Shown: positions 37,064 to 45,504, counted from the first letter of the stretch. The stretch is DNA of 64,000 nucleotides from Roseimicrobium gellanilyticum (GCF_003315205.1 NZ_QNRR01000020.1:1-64000), one strand, 5' to 3'. Notes: generated from the letters alone by a model not told the origin. Numbers and translations: made by a program.

Positions 37064-37321
37064 TCACTTGGCATCGGCCTCGGCAAAGCGCTTCATGAGC
37101 AAGGCGGTTTCCTTGGCAGGGTCTGCCTTGAGCGCCCTGAACAACTCATAGGCCTCCACGAGGTCCACACGCCGCTCGCCCAGCTCAATCCGGGCGACCA
37201 TGCCGTGCTCCCGTCCCAACGCAGTCGCCAAATCACGCTGCGTCATCCCGGCCCTCTCCCGCAAGGCGCGGACATGGTCGCAGAATATCTTGGACAGCGC
37301 ACTGTGGACAGCCTTTTGCAC
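37064..37321 (-). CDS. XRE-family helix-turn-helix regulator
   Basis: The 85-aa protein is essentially one HTH_3 domain: VRALRERAGMTQRDLATALG and an ARIELGERRVDLVEAYELF segment. It opens at a GTG. It is divergent from a gene for a secreted protein, with 86 bp between them containing a repeated 10-mer that could be its operator. Small solitary XRE proteins often repress themselves and a neighbour. It may also mark the edge of the accessory region that continues to the tRNA at 45565. Confidence 0.8.
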   Translation of the reverse strand: MQKAVHSALSKIFCDHVRALRERAGMTQRDLATALGREHGMVARIELGERRVDLVEAYELFRALKADPAKETALLMKRFAEADAK

Positions 37322-37331
37322 GCTGCGATTT

Positions 37332-37368
37332 TGAGAGCAAAAGCACTTGCTTCCAAAATGAGAGCAAA
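37332..37368. promoter_or_regulatory. Direct repeat, possible XRE operator
   Basis: The 10-mer TGAGAGCAAA occurs twice, at 37332-37341 and 37359-37368, 27 bp start to start, inside the 86-bp divergent region between the XRE regulator and the secreted protein gene. Placement and spacing suggest a regulator binding site; no footprint data exist. Confidence 0.35.
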
Positions 37369-37407
37369 TAGATTTACGCTAACCGGTCACCAACACCGGT
37401 CATTCCT

Positions 37408-38262
37408 ATGAAGTCGAAAACCTGTCATTCGGCCCTCGTGTTCTTAAGTGCTCTGGCGCTCGCATTTGCTCCAGTTCATGCCGAGGACTCCGCGCTCCTC
37501 ACCGGGACTTGTCGCAACGTCACCCATGGGCTGGATGGTCTACTGAAACTCTACGTGACCGAGAAGGCGGGTGGAGAAATCGAAGGCTACATGTCCATCA
37601 GCGGCTGGCTCATCGGCAGTGACCCGCTCAAGGGCACCCGGACTGGGAACATCTACAAGTTTACCACGTCCGATCCCCTGTGGGGACTCTCCATTGCCTG
37701 GGAAGGTGTACGTCGGGAGCACCGGCTGTCCGGCGAGTACTACATTGGAGCCAACGCCAAAACAGGAACGGACAAGCAGGTCGGCGAGTGGGAAGTACAG
37801 ATGGAAGACAGCCAGAAGGACGGGGCCATCACGTCCGAGGAATCCTTTCGCAAGCTGTTCAAGCTCCGCCTCGAAGCCGACCTCAACTCCCCCATCAAAC
37901 TCCCGGATGGAATTACAGTCACCGGAGCCCAGGGCCTCTTCCAGTCCATTCACCCCGTGGGCACCGGTGTCAGCGTAAACGTCACCGACGTTTCCATCGT
38001 TTGGAAAGAGGGTGCCTCCAAGACCTCCGCCGAAGGCATCCACCGCTACACCGTGGACTACACGCTGTACTGGCATGGGCTGCTCAAGCCCACCGGACAC
38101 ACCAAGCTTCGCTTGAAGTACAACGCAGCCCTCAACGCCGTGACGGCTCACGACATGCTGGAAACCACCGGCACCACCAACCAGGACGTGAGTGAGATCG
38201 CCTTCGGCATCGGGGTGATTCTTGGAAAGGCCGCCATGGATTCGCTGCTCGAATCGAACTAA
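37408..38262 (+). CDS. Secreted protein of unknown function
   Basis: The 284-aa protein has a standard signal peptide (residues 1-25, ending APVHAED). The mature part is rich in beta-prone segments (GGEIEGYMSISGWLIGSD, YKFTTSDPLWGLSIAW, HRYTVDYTLYWHGLLKPTGH), which suggests a beta-barrel or lipocalin-like domain, but I do not recognise a family. It is divergent from the XRE regulator and followed after 9 bp by a small membrane protein gene. Confidence 0.7.
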   Translation: MKSKTCHSALVFLSALALAFAPVHAEDSALLTGTCRNVTHGLDGLLKLYVTEKAGGEIEGYMSISGWLIGSDPLKGTRTGNIYKFTTSDPLWGLSIAWEGVRREHRLSGEYYIGANAKTGTDKQVGEWEVQMEDSQKDGAITSEESFRKLFKLRLEADLNSPIKLPDGITVTGAQGLFQSIHPVGTGVSVNVTDVSIVWKEGASKTSAEGIHRYTVDYTLYWHGLLKPTGHTKLRLKYNAALNAVTAHDMLETTGTTNQDVSEIAFGIGVILGKAAMDSLLESN

Positions 38263-38271
38263 CCCACTGCC

Positions 38272-38523
38272 ATGTCGGATTCGATGGATGCTCTTCTGGC
38301 TACCCTGGCCGTGGCTTCATTGGCTGGCGTTGCGATCTGGAATACCCGGAGCCGCAGGCCAGCCTGGCTGACCAAAGTCTACCTGGCCGTACTGCTGGCT
38401 TTCGGGGTACTCGGGTACAACGCCAACCGTAGTGACAGGCAAAAAGAGCGGGAGAGAGTCGAGCGCTTACAGGAGCTCAGGGAGGGCCTGAAGTCTCTGT
38501 CTGAGCAGAGGCGTCTGCGGTGA
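38272..38523 (+). CDS. Small membrane protein with coiled-coil tail
   Basis: The 83-aa product has two hydrophobic segments (about residues 5-22 and 33-48) followed by a charged helical tail (DRQKERERVERLQELREGLK) likely to form a coiled coil. It starts 9 bp after the stop of the secreted-protein gene and is probably translated from the same mRNA. Its 3' end overlaps the convergent gene at 38477 by 47 bp. No family is recognised. Confidence 0.6.
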   Translation: MSDSMDALLATLAVASLAGVAIWNTRSRRPAWLTKVYLAVLLAFGVLGYNANRSDRQKERERVERLQELREGLKSLSEQRRLR

Positions 38524-38890
38524 GCATACACGACTCCAGGCGCTCCGGGATGGGACCGGTGGCATGGTGGCGTGTCAACGTGCAACCCTGGCGGCGAAAG
38601 GCCACTTCGTCCTCGACACAGTTTTCACTGAACTTAATCCAGGCGACGAACTCAGTGCAGGCATAGGTCGTCAGGAGACATTTCCCGTGCTGGTCGCGGA
38701 GCGCCCAAACAACATCGTCGTCGTTGTTGCTCATATCCTCCTTCAACAGAGCTTGTAGCGCGCTCTCGCTCAATCCCGAGCATGTTTCGATGAACTCTCT
38801 CGCAATCATATAAAAATGGAGTGCGGTGCGTGACTGGTACACATCCGATGAGTTGCCGCAAAAATCAATGTCCGAACTCTCCGTCGCCAC
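38477..38890 (-). CDS. Hypothetical protein, 137 aa
   Basis: The frame opens at a GTG and encodes an acidic, Cys-containing soluble protein (SRTALHFYMIAREFIETC, DDDVVWALRDQHGKCLLTTY). No known domain is recognised. It follows the last large gene of the island operon by 117 bp in the same orientation and could be its distal member. The last 15 codons overlap the convergent small membrane protein gene, which lowers confidence in one of the two. Confidence 0.45.
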   Translation of the reverse strand: MATESSDIDFCGNSSDVYQSRTALHFYMIAREFIETCSGLSESALQALLKEDMSNNDDDVVWALRDQHGKCLLTTYACTEFVAWIKFSENCVEDEVAFRRQGCTLTRHHATGPIPERLESCMLTADASAQTETSGPP

Positions 38891-39007
38891 AGGCTCTCAA
38901 GTCGATGTGTGGACGGCTGCAAGCGATGTCAAGACTGTCTATAAGCTTTCCCACGCCTGGGTCCGAATCCATCAAGGGTACCTGCTGACGCTGACAATGT
39001 CAGCGTT

Positions 39008-40576
39008 TCACGGAATCTCATCTGTCGGAAACGGGCCAGGCGCTCCCCAGCCATCAGGCATGTCTGTAGGAAGTGGGCGAAGCTTCACCCTTCCATCGGG
39101 CATTTCGATAACGAATCCATTCCTCATGAGACCAGAAATGGCTCTGTCCCGAGTACGGGAAGTCATCTCGTGGAAGGTACGGCTTAGTTCCCGCCTGGTC
39201 ATGGGTCCTTTGTCCCCCAAGCGATCCATAATAGCCATTTCGAGCTGAAAATTGTCAATGCTGTCAATGTCGTAGGTCTCGTCGAAGATGGTTCGACCGT
39301 CGTCATCTGGACCAAGCCGTAACCACTTGAGACAATCATAATGTTCGCGTGCCAACCACCGCCCCAGAATGCATGCGGCATCCATGGCCTCCGAAGAGAC
39401 GATAGCATCAACTCCCGGCACAGAGTTCTCATTCTTGCCTGTGATCGAAAGCAACATCGCCAAGCGAATCACCAGCTCATGAAACCAGGCAAATTGCTGC
39501 GGCCTCAGTGGCGCCAGTTTGGAGGCGTTAGTTGCCAGATCGACGCAAAATCCCGCGGCCAAGGCGTCTGCCTCGGGGGAAAGGCTCCAGACCACGGCGT
39601 CGTGTCCAGATTCCGTACTGTCGACCAGACGACGGCACAGCTTCGCCCACTCCCCGTACACTTCCGCATCGAGCGGAACCAGATACGCAGGAGACGCTCC
39701 CTCCGTAACCACCAGAACCGGTGGGCTCGCAGCTTTCCATGGACTCTGAGGGCCCCAGATGACCCTACGCGCTGCGGTGATCTCCGACCTCCACAACAGG
39801 TGGATCACTCCTCGGCAGGGAATCGGTCCCTTCGCCGGAAGGTCCATGTCCTTCCAACTCATCTGAAGCAGGCGGCTCAGTTCCACAACCTGCTTTCGGC
39901 TGGCGCTATGAAGCTCCTGCATCGGATCAATGCCACCATTGAGAGACACTACTGTCCGCCCCCAACTGTGCTTCAAAGCTTCGAGCAGTTTGTCGGGCAA
40001 CGGGGACCGCTCCATGGCACACGGGGCCAGAGTTAATTGGGTGCGCACTAGTTGCTTGTTCTTGTCGAGGGCAGAGCCGAATAGGAACGAAGACTGTGAA
40101 TCCATGCTCTTGAGCTCATTCATAAAATGAGCGGCACCAAAAGCCTGATGCATCCTCAGCCTGCCACGGAGGTGTCCCAGCCAGGGCTCGGCAAAAAACT
40201 CGATCCAATTATGGCTTGTGGGAGCTTCCCCGCAGACAATCAAGTTGAACGGACAGGATATCCCCAAGTGGGCTCTCCGTAACCGGTGCTTAGCGCCGGC
40301 GATCCCCGCCAGAACGTGCAGCAGGACGACCATGATGGATTCCGGACGCAACTTCCACCGACTCGCCGCATCCACTGTCAGAACCTTGAGAGGTTCCGGC
40401 ACGATGTTCAGGGCCTTGGCGAAGTTATCTGCGGGCGCATTGCGGAGCAGCCAGTGCTCGGCCTCCTGTTTCGTGGGGTCTGAATGCGAGGCCACTGGTT
40501 CCAGAGGGGGCAGCCCGCCGAAAGCCTCCAAACATTGGCCATTACCTTTCGAAAGTTCTTCTAAGAGGCTATCCAT
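39008..40576 (-). CDS. DUF3987-like island protein lacking a Walker A motif
   Basis: The 522-aa protein has a segment (about residues 75-135: VDAASRWKLRPESIMVVLLH, LRRAHLGISCPFNLIVCGEA) that lines up in order with the start of DUF3987/helicase-like primase-associated proteins, but with no G-x-G-K-S/T. The C-terminal half contains the usual hydrophobic helix FHELVIRLAMLLS and an ACILGRWLAREH segment, then a winged-helix-like end (GPMTRRELSRTFHEMTSRTR). It overlaps the upstream 508-aa gene by 8 bp. The family link is from pattern memory. An accessory, non-catalytic role in island replication is my inference. Confidence 0.72.
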   Translation of the reverse strand: MDSLLEELSKGNGQCLEAFGGLPPLEPVASHSDPTKQEAEHWLLRNAPADNFAKALNIVPEPLKVLTVDAASRWKLRPESIMVVLLHVLAGIAGAKHRLRRAHLGISCPFNLIVCGEAPTSHNWIEFFAEPWLGHLRGRLRMHQAFGAAHFMNELKSMDSQSSFLFGSALDKNKQLVRTQLTLAPCAMERSPLPDKLLEALKHSWGRTVVSLNGGIDPMQELHSASRKQVVELSRLLQMSWKDMDLPAKGPIPCRGVIHLLWRSEITAARRVIWGPQSPWKAASPPVLVVTEGASPAYLVPLDAEVYGEWAKLCRRLVDSTESGHDAVVWSLSPEADALAAGFCVDLATNASKLAPLRPQQFAWFHELVIRLAMLLSITGKNENSVPGVDAIVSSEAMDAACILGRWLAREHYDCLKWLRLGPDDDGRTIFDETYDIDSIDNFQLEMAIMDRLGDKGPMTRRELSRTFHEMTSRTRDRAISGLMRNGFVIEMPDGRVKLRPLPTDMPDGWGAPGPFPTDEIP

Positions 40577-42095
40577 TGATTGTACTGTTTAAGGGTTGGG
40601 TGAGACGATGGTTCGTGAGGTCGCCATCGTCCGGAATGTGATACTCTCGCTTTGTCTGGAGATAGACGACCTGCCCGGCGCTCATCAGTCGTTCGAGCCC
40701 CGCGTCAATGTCTGAGCGTCTGCTTTGGAAGATCGAGCGCTGAAGTGTCCGGGCGTTGCAGGGACCTTTTGCTTTGAGGATCGACTGGATCTGCCTGGCG
40801 AATCTGGCTGCGCGCTGAACCTGCACTTGAGCAAATGCTGCTTTGAGAAGCGCCACATGCCTCTCGACGGCGTATGCTGTAGTGGCCTGTACGGCCTTTG
40901 ACAGCCTTCCTTCGTCAATCCCAAGAACGGTGAAGGCCCACGATAGCTTTTGGACCAGAGCTGCAAACGGTCGCATGTAGCGCCGAAGTTCTGGAGGAGT
41001 TGCATCGAGCAGCCTCACCATCTCGGCATCAAGCTCTTCAAGCTGGTGCATGAGGTGCGGACTGTGTTGAACAATGGTTCCTTTTCGGGCAGCCCGATCG
41101 TTGACCAGTCGTTCAAGAATTCCTTTGTAGGTCCCCCACACTGCTTGGGTCCCTCCACTCTGCAGCGGACGCACTTTGCACTCGGACGGCGCCCACAAGA
41201 TTGCTTCTTCAAGAACAGGCTTCTCGGTGCCAGCTCCAGCTTCTCCAAGGATTTCCGCAACCCGCTCAGGAGAGAGACTTGAAAAGAGCGCGATTCTGCC
41301 GCGCACGAGCTTGCCGTTCCCTTGATCCTGATGCAACCGCGGCATGGGAACATCTTTTCCTCCCATCAGCTGAGAGAGATACCTGGCATGGGAACCCCAC
41401 TTCGCTCCATCAGCATCGTTCTGCTCGAAAAGGCGGCCTTCAGGGTCCAGAACAAACGCGTGCTGTTCGACAACATCGGCCATCATACCCGGCAGTTCGT
41501 TGAGAGAACCGGGGCGGAGCACAAACGATGGCAGATGGCGCACTCCGGGCACGCGTTCGCGCAACAGCATCTCGGTATGCTTTCCATCATGGGAAGGCAT
41601 CGGGTCGACCGGCGAGTCCCAGCCCATAGGCAGCGTATCGCCTGCATTCAGATCATTAACCGTCGCCTCTAACATCTGAACGAGACGCGTATGAATCTCC
41701 GTGGGTCGAACCGCCAGCGCTTCGCGCCACGTTTTCAGCGACTCCGGGCCAGACAGATACATGTCGCCCCACACACGGCTCGTCCTGTGCGCAGCATGAC
41801 GCATGAAATCCTGAAGCGAGTGCAGAGGCCGGAAGAGATGTTCCGCAAGGCGCTGCGACCGGTGGGACAGCTCCCCCACACTGATGAGATTTACTCCTTG
41901 CGAAATCCCTGCCCCACCCTTCGTCACCAAGCCCGAGAGAGGTCCTGTAACGTTGGCAAGCACTCCAGCTACACAAAGTGCCACCTCCTCCACCGGCAGC
42001 CCCAGGGTGCAAGACATGCCACAGAGATGGTTACCGAAGGTTTCGATCCATGGTCTCAACTGGGTTTTGTTCGAACAATCAGGTGCTTGGCTCAT
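40569..42095 (-). CDS. Second DUF3987-like island protein lacking a Walker A motif
   Basis: This 508-aa protein (ATG at 42095; a TTG frame opens at 42134) begins with WIETFGNHLCGMSCTLGLPV, EEVALCVAGVLANVTGPLSG, which recalls the N-terminal part of DUF3987 proteins, and ISVGELSHRSQRLAEHLFRP occupies the place of the P-loop. The C-terminal region has a helical bundle (LRRYMRPFAALVQKLSWAF) and a winged-helix-like segment (KGPCNARTLQRSIFQSRRSD). It and the next gene share length and layout but little direct identity, so they look like an old duplication or a heteromeric pair. The gene begins 120 bp after the ATPase stop, beyond a hairpin. Confidence 0.7.
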   Translation of the reverse strand: MSQAPDCSNKTQLRPWIETFGNHLCGMSCTLGLPVEEVALCVAGVLANVTGPLSGLVTKGGAGISQGVNLISVGELSHRSQRLAEHLFRPLHSLQDFMRHAAHRTSRVWGDMYLSGPESLKTWREALAVRPTEIHTRLVQMLEATVNDLNAGDTLPMGWDSPVDPMPSHDGKHTEMLLRERVPGVRHLPSFVLRPGSLNELPGMMADVVEQHAFVLDPEGRLFEQNDADGAKWGSHARYLSQLMGGKDVPMPRLHQDQGNGKLVRGRIALFSSLSPERVAEILGEAGAGTEKPVLEEAILWAPSECKVRPLQSGGTQAVWGTYKGILERLVNDRAARKGTIVQHSPHLMHQLEELDAEMVRLLDATPPELRRYMRPFAALVQKLSWAFTVLGIDEGRLSKAVQATTAYAVERHVALLKAAFAQVQVQRAARFARQIQSILKAKGPCNARTLQRSIFQSRRSDIDAGLERLMSAGQVVYLQTKREYHIPDDGDLTNHRLTQPLNSTING

Positions 42096-42174
42096 TGTAC
42101 GGAAACAGCTGAAGGTGAAAGTCTGTCTTAGCAAAGAGGTATACTAGTGCCCAGACCCAAGAGGCGTTGGTCAG

Positions 42175-42209
42175 TTCAGTTCGCCGCCTTTTAAGGCGGG
42201 CGAACTGAA
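42175..42209 (-). terminator. Strong hairpin inside the island operon
   Basis: The arms TTCAGTTCGCCGCC (42175-42188) and GGCGGGCGAACTGAA (42195-42209) pair over 14 bp with one bulge and a 6-nt loop, in the gap between the ATPase gene (ends 42218) and the next island gene. It is not followed by a long T-run, so partial attenuation or RNA processing is as likely as termination. Confidence 0.5.
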
Positions 42210-42217
42210 ACTGAGCC

Positions 42218-43282
42218 TTAAACACTTGGCTGGGTGATGTCTGGTCGTGTACGCTTAATTGTCTTTCTGTTGTGAGCTCCAGTTTCGACGACCAACTTCC
42301 CGGAGTTGATCGCCGCTTCACGGAGAGGCTTCTCAAATTTTTTCGCCCATCCCTTACTAGCAAGAGCATCAACCAATTCGGTGGCTGACAACCCGCCAGG
42401 AGGGAACAATGCAAGATACTCTTCCATCGTTGGTTTCGTGAGTTGACTACCCCGTCTGCTACGAAGGCGTTTGGGATCGAGATCTTCAGCCAACTTCATG
42501 ATTGGAGGCTCCCATTTGACTACAAAAGGATCGGCGGGGGCGAAGTTGCGCAGGGTGCTTTCCAGCACGAAGGATCCCGGAGCCTCATGTGGAGTGAGGG
42601 TCAGAATCGTGTCGGGATCCCTGGCAAATACACCACTTCCAGAAACGCGGTCCAATACATCACGCGCAGCCTGGTTCCCCTTGGAAAAGTGAGCGCCGAA
42701 GACTACAGCAGCCCCAGTCTCAACGCAGATTTTTTCAAACTGATTCAGCAACTCAGAAATCTCTCCGGCGGCGTTCTCATCACGGCCACCCAGCAGCTTG
42801 TACGTAGGGTCTATGACCATCAGATCAAAGCCGCGCTCCTTCGTAAGGGCCGAAATCTTCGGAAGGATCTTTTCGCCTCCACAGGCATGCCCCCGCAGAT
42901 GCAAAAAGTGGAGTTCCTCAGGCTCAGGAATCTCTGACGCTTTCAGAATCTCCGCCACACGCTGATTAACAAAAACCTCGGCCAATTCAAAATTGACAAA
43001 TAAGACCCTCCCTGGCTCCACACATCTGCCGAGCCAAGGGCGCCCGGACGCCACACATGCAGCAAGGTGCAACAAGCACCATGTCTTGTAAGATTTTGAC
43101 CCTCCCACGAAGGACGCTTTGGTCCCTTTGTGGATGAGGCCTTCCACGATCACTTTCGGCGGCTCTAGTTGCTTTCGAAGTGATTCTTGGTAGCTGACAA
43201 TTGCTGGCAAGTCGGCAAGCACCGTCCCACCGGTCTCCTCGAAGGATCCCATTTTCCAATTCGTCGCCAGTTGTACGTTCAC
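42218..43282 (-). CDS. RepA-like AAA ATPase (hexameric replicative helicase family)
   Basis: The 354-aa protein opens at a GTG that overlaps the previous stop by four bases. It has a Walker A motif (FVGGSKSYKTW), a FVNFELAE segment, a Walker B (LMVIDPTYKLL) and VVFGAHFSKGN, matching the AAA_25/RepA replicative helicase family. The C-terminal 80 residues (MEEYLALFPPGGLSATELVD) look like a winged helix. Next to a primase-like protein it likely forms the replication module of the island: DNA unwinding plus priming. It is not a phage terminase or Cas protein. Confidence 0.85.
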   Translation of the reverse strand: MNVQLATNWKMGSFEETGGTVLADLPAIVSYQESLRKQLEPPKVIVEGLIHKGTKASFVGGSKSYKTWCLLHLAACVASGRPWLGRCVEPGRVLFVNFELAEVFVNQRVAEILKASEIPEPEELHFLHLRGHACGGEKILPKISALTKERGFDLMVIDPTYKLLGGRDENAAGEISELLNQFEKICVETGAAVVFGAHFSKGNQAARDVLDRVSGSGVFARDPDTILTLTPHEAPGSFVLESTLRNFAPADPFVVKWEPPIMKLAEDLDPKRLRSRRGSQLTKPTMEEYLALFPPGGLSATELVDALASKGWAKKFEKPLREAAINSGKLVVETGAHNRKTIKRTRPDITQPSV

Positions 43283-44256
43283 GCTAAGACCTCCCGATTG
43301 AAGTAAAGCACTTGCTGACGAGCGCCGTTATCCCGCGTCCCGTCCGGCATCCGAACCATCTGGCAAGGGACCCATGTTGCAGGATCCGCACCCAAACTAA
43401 CCGCAAACTTCATGAATGGCAGAAGCTGCGCATCGGAGAAACCCTTGCACGGAAACCAGCCATGGAGCGATTTCCCACCACTCGAGACGACCAGCGCCAG
43501 AGGAGCATTTTCGGCAAGCTTCAAGAGTATCGATGCGCAGAGATCTGCTATCGACAATCCCTTTTCGCGGAGAGATTCCAGAAGCGGGCGATCCGCTGAG
43601 TCTTTTCCATTTTGATCCCCCCAGCAAAAATCACATTCGATCACCAGGAACTCACGAGGTCCAATATTATCCAAGCTTCTTGCAGAACTCCGGCCCAATT
43701 TGGTCAGCCCGGTTGTGGCCTTCATTGGTGACGGCACAATGAACTGAAGGTCGTGCAAATCTTGCCCCCAGTCCTGGAGGGACTTAGTCTGAAAGTGCCT
43801 GATGGTATGACCACAGCACATCAACGAGTTGCCCCGGTAAAGCGCTCCCAAGACAGTATCCGTAACTCGAACTTCATCGGCCACCTTCTCGGGAGAGATT
43901 TGGCGAAGGCCATCAAGATTCGACCCCGCCACAGCGATCTTGTGGATGGCTGAATAGTTTCTAACCGGCCATTTCGGTTTCCCGGTCGAACGCGCACTTT
44001 TGTTCCGGGGGAGTGAATTAGTTGATACCCCGCAAGCCCAAGCGGAGTTGATGGCGTCGAAAATCTCCCGATCGGAGACGTCGCGACCACAACTCTGCGA
44101 GCTTCCTGCGATCATACCGTGGGCTTCCACTGGCGTGAAGCCGGCCTCTCGCAGGGAGCAGGCCGCACCATAGATCCACCGATGCACTCCAGCCCCGGCA
44201 AGCGGGCAACGAGACAAGTAGTCCATAGCCCGCTGATGTTTGACGGACGAACTCAT
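43279..44256 (-). CDS. Primase-polymerase-like (AEP) protein with N-terminal PriCT-like domain
   Basis: This 325-aa protein starts with a segment (CPLAGAGVHRWIYGAACSLR, DREIFDAINSAWACG) that resembles the PriCT-type helical domain of mobile-element primases. The C-terminal half has candidate AEP motifs: acidic pair in FLVIECDFCWGD, SSGGKSLHGWF (Ser/His motif) and CQMVRMPDGTRDN. Exact catalytic residues need alignment. It overlaps the HTH gene upstream and the ATPase gene downstream by four bases each, so it is translationally coupled to both. A role in making primers for island replication is expected. Confidence 0.75.
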   Translation of the reverse strand: MSSSVKHQRAMDYLSRCPLAGAGVHRWIYGAACSLREAGFTPVEAHGMIAGSSQSCGRDVSDREIFDAINSAWACGVSTNSLPRNKSARSTGKPKWPVRNYSAIHKIAVAGSNLDGLRQISPEKVADEVRVTDTVLGALYRGNSLMCCGHTIRHFQTKSLQDWGQDLHDLQFIVPSPMKATTGLTKLGRSSARSLDNIGPREFLVIECDFCWGDQNGKDSADRPLLESLREKGLSIADLCASILLKLAENAPLALVVSSGGKSLHGWFPCKGFSDAQLLPFMKFAVSLGADPATWVPCQMVRMPDGTRDNGARQQVLYFNREVLA

Positions 44257-44504
44257 CCGTTCCCCCTCTCTCCTTCGGTGCCTTCGCTGCCGTCCTTGTC
44301 CGGCAGGTTGGAAGCTGCCTCAGCTTCCAAAAACTGCCTAAGCTCCGATGCGTAAATAAACCTCTGCCCCCCAATTTTGAGAACGCGAAGTCCACTGGAC
44401 TCCCACCGCTGAAAGGTCGAGCGCGATGCAATGCCTAGCTGGCGTAGCTTCTTCTCAGGAAGGGGCAGCTCAGTGTTGTTGGCGGGTCTTGGTTCGTCTT
44501 GCAT
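44253..44504 (-). CDS. AlpA/excisionase-like helix-turn-helix protein
   Basis: The 83-aa protein has a MerR-superfamily winged helix of the helix_turn_helix_17 type (LRQLGIASRSTFQRWESSGL, KIGGQRFIYASELRQFLE), typical of excisionase/AlpA regulators in integrative elements. The ATG at 44504 is preferred over a TTG at 44513. It is the first gene of the coupled replication operon and could act as activator or excision factor. Confidence 0.8.
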   Translation of the reverse strand: MQDEPRPANNTELPLPEKKLRQLGIASRSTFQRWESSGLRVLKIGGQRFIYASELRQFLEAEAASNLPDKDGSEGTEGERGNG

Positions 44505-44580
44505 CAGGTGCAAGCACGCTGACCGAGACCGACCAATCAGTAAAACGTGAGGATGTACCCCCTACATCTTGGCGGAGCTG

Positions 44581-45465
44581 CTAACCAAATGGCAGTTGGG
44601 AGAACACTCTGCAAAACGTTCGGCGCTTCTCAAAGCCAAGCTTGTCGTTTCCATCTAAAATCTCGAGTTCCTCCAATCTCTGCCAATTCAACTTGGCGCG
44701 AGACTTGGGCAATTTTTTGGGTAGGGCTATTCCCAAACTCGCTAACTTTGATGCGTAATTGCGGTCTACGCGTGCGCCAGCATACCAGCGGCTAAAAATG
44801 CCATCAAATTTCTTAGTGATGGCAGCCTTGTTCGAGTGAGGATCTATCTCCAGTACCATTAATCGATTGCCTCTGCTATGTGCATCTCTCAATAGCTGCG
44901 CGACCTCAAGCTCTTCAGGGAATTCTTTCCCCTGCAGCTCATGGTCGATTAACTGAAACTGCAGTTTTTCAGTCAGCAGATCGGTCATGTAGGCGCCCAC
45001 GGGAAAGCCCAAGGCATGACTCGATCTGACCATATTGTCCGCGATTCTATTTCTGACTTTGTCGTCAAGTGCAGTCCAAGCCAATTTACCATATCCAAGG
45101 ATGGCATTAACAAGGAACGACACCTCTCCAAAACGCTTGTGAAGACCGGGAAGGCTCCGTCCAGATTCCCGCAACCCGCTGAGACGTTCCTTCTGTCTCG
45201 CCCTGCGGGTCTCCTCGCTATCGGGTCCAGAGGGTGCGCGAAATTCCAAGCGAAGCGTGTCAAACAGCGGATGGCGCCGCGCCGTCTCCCAAATGACTGG
45301 TTCAGGTTTGAAGAGTTTGTGGGAAGACCTCTTCTCTCCGGTGTAGAGCAACGAGGCAGAGCGCGAATTCGGGTTGCTCTTTGCTTCTTTCCACCATGGA
45401 TTCCGCGAGAACGCCTCGACACCATGGTACCATCTCAGCTGCTTTTCATCCCAAGGTAATGACAC
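44581..45465 (-). CDS. Unknown island protein adjacent to the tRNA attachment site
   Basis: The real start is taken as the GTG at 45465, preceded by AGGAG with 8 bp spacing; a longer frame continues back through the tRNA gene, where its first residues are just translated tRNA sequence. The 294-aa product is basic and mostly helical (KLAWTALDDKVRNRIADNMV, LEVAQLLRDAHSRGNRLMVL, WQRLEELEILDGNDKLGFEK). I recognise no family, and the R-H-R-Y set of a tyrosine recombinase and the Ser motif of a serine recombinase are not apparent. Its place beside the attachment site is where an integrase is normally encoded. Confidence 0.7.
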   Translation of the reverse strand: MSLPWDEKQLRWYHGVEAFSRNPWWKEAKSNPNSRSASLLYTGEKRSSHKLFKPEPVIWETARRHPLFDTLRLEFRAPSGPDSEETRRARQKERLSGLRESGRSLPGLHKRFGEVSFLVNAILGYGKLAWTALDDKVRNRIADNMVRSSHALGFPVGAYMTDLLTEKLQFQLIDHELQGKEFPEELEVAQLLRDAHSRGNRLMVLEIDPHSNKAAITKKFDGIFSRWYAGARVDRNYASKLASLGIALPKKLPKSRAKLNWQRLEELEILDGNDKLGFEKRRTFCRVFSQLPFG

Positions 45466-45483
45466 AGCCCAGGCTCCTGTAAA

Positions 45484-45504
45484 AGGGGTTAAACAGGGGT
45501 TAAA
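45484..45504. repeat. Pair of 10-bp direct repeats next to the tRNA
   Basis: AGGGGTTAAA occurs at 45484-45493 and 45495-45504, an 11-bp period, between the tRNA 3' end and the start of the 294-aa gene. Such tandem repeats beside an attachment site can be arm-type binding sites or iterons for an island protein. Confidence 0.55.

Noticed and set aside
36500-39000. Search for a second copy of the tRNA-Ser 3' end as island left end
   Set aside because: No stretch resembling the GGGATTCGAACCC end was seen, so no att site is claimed.
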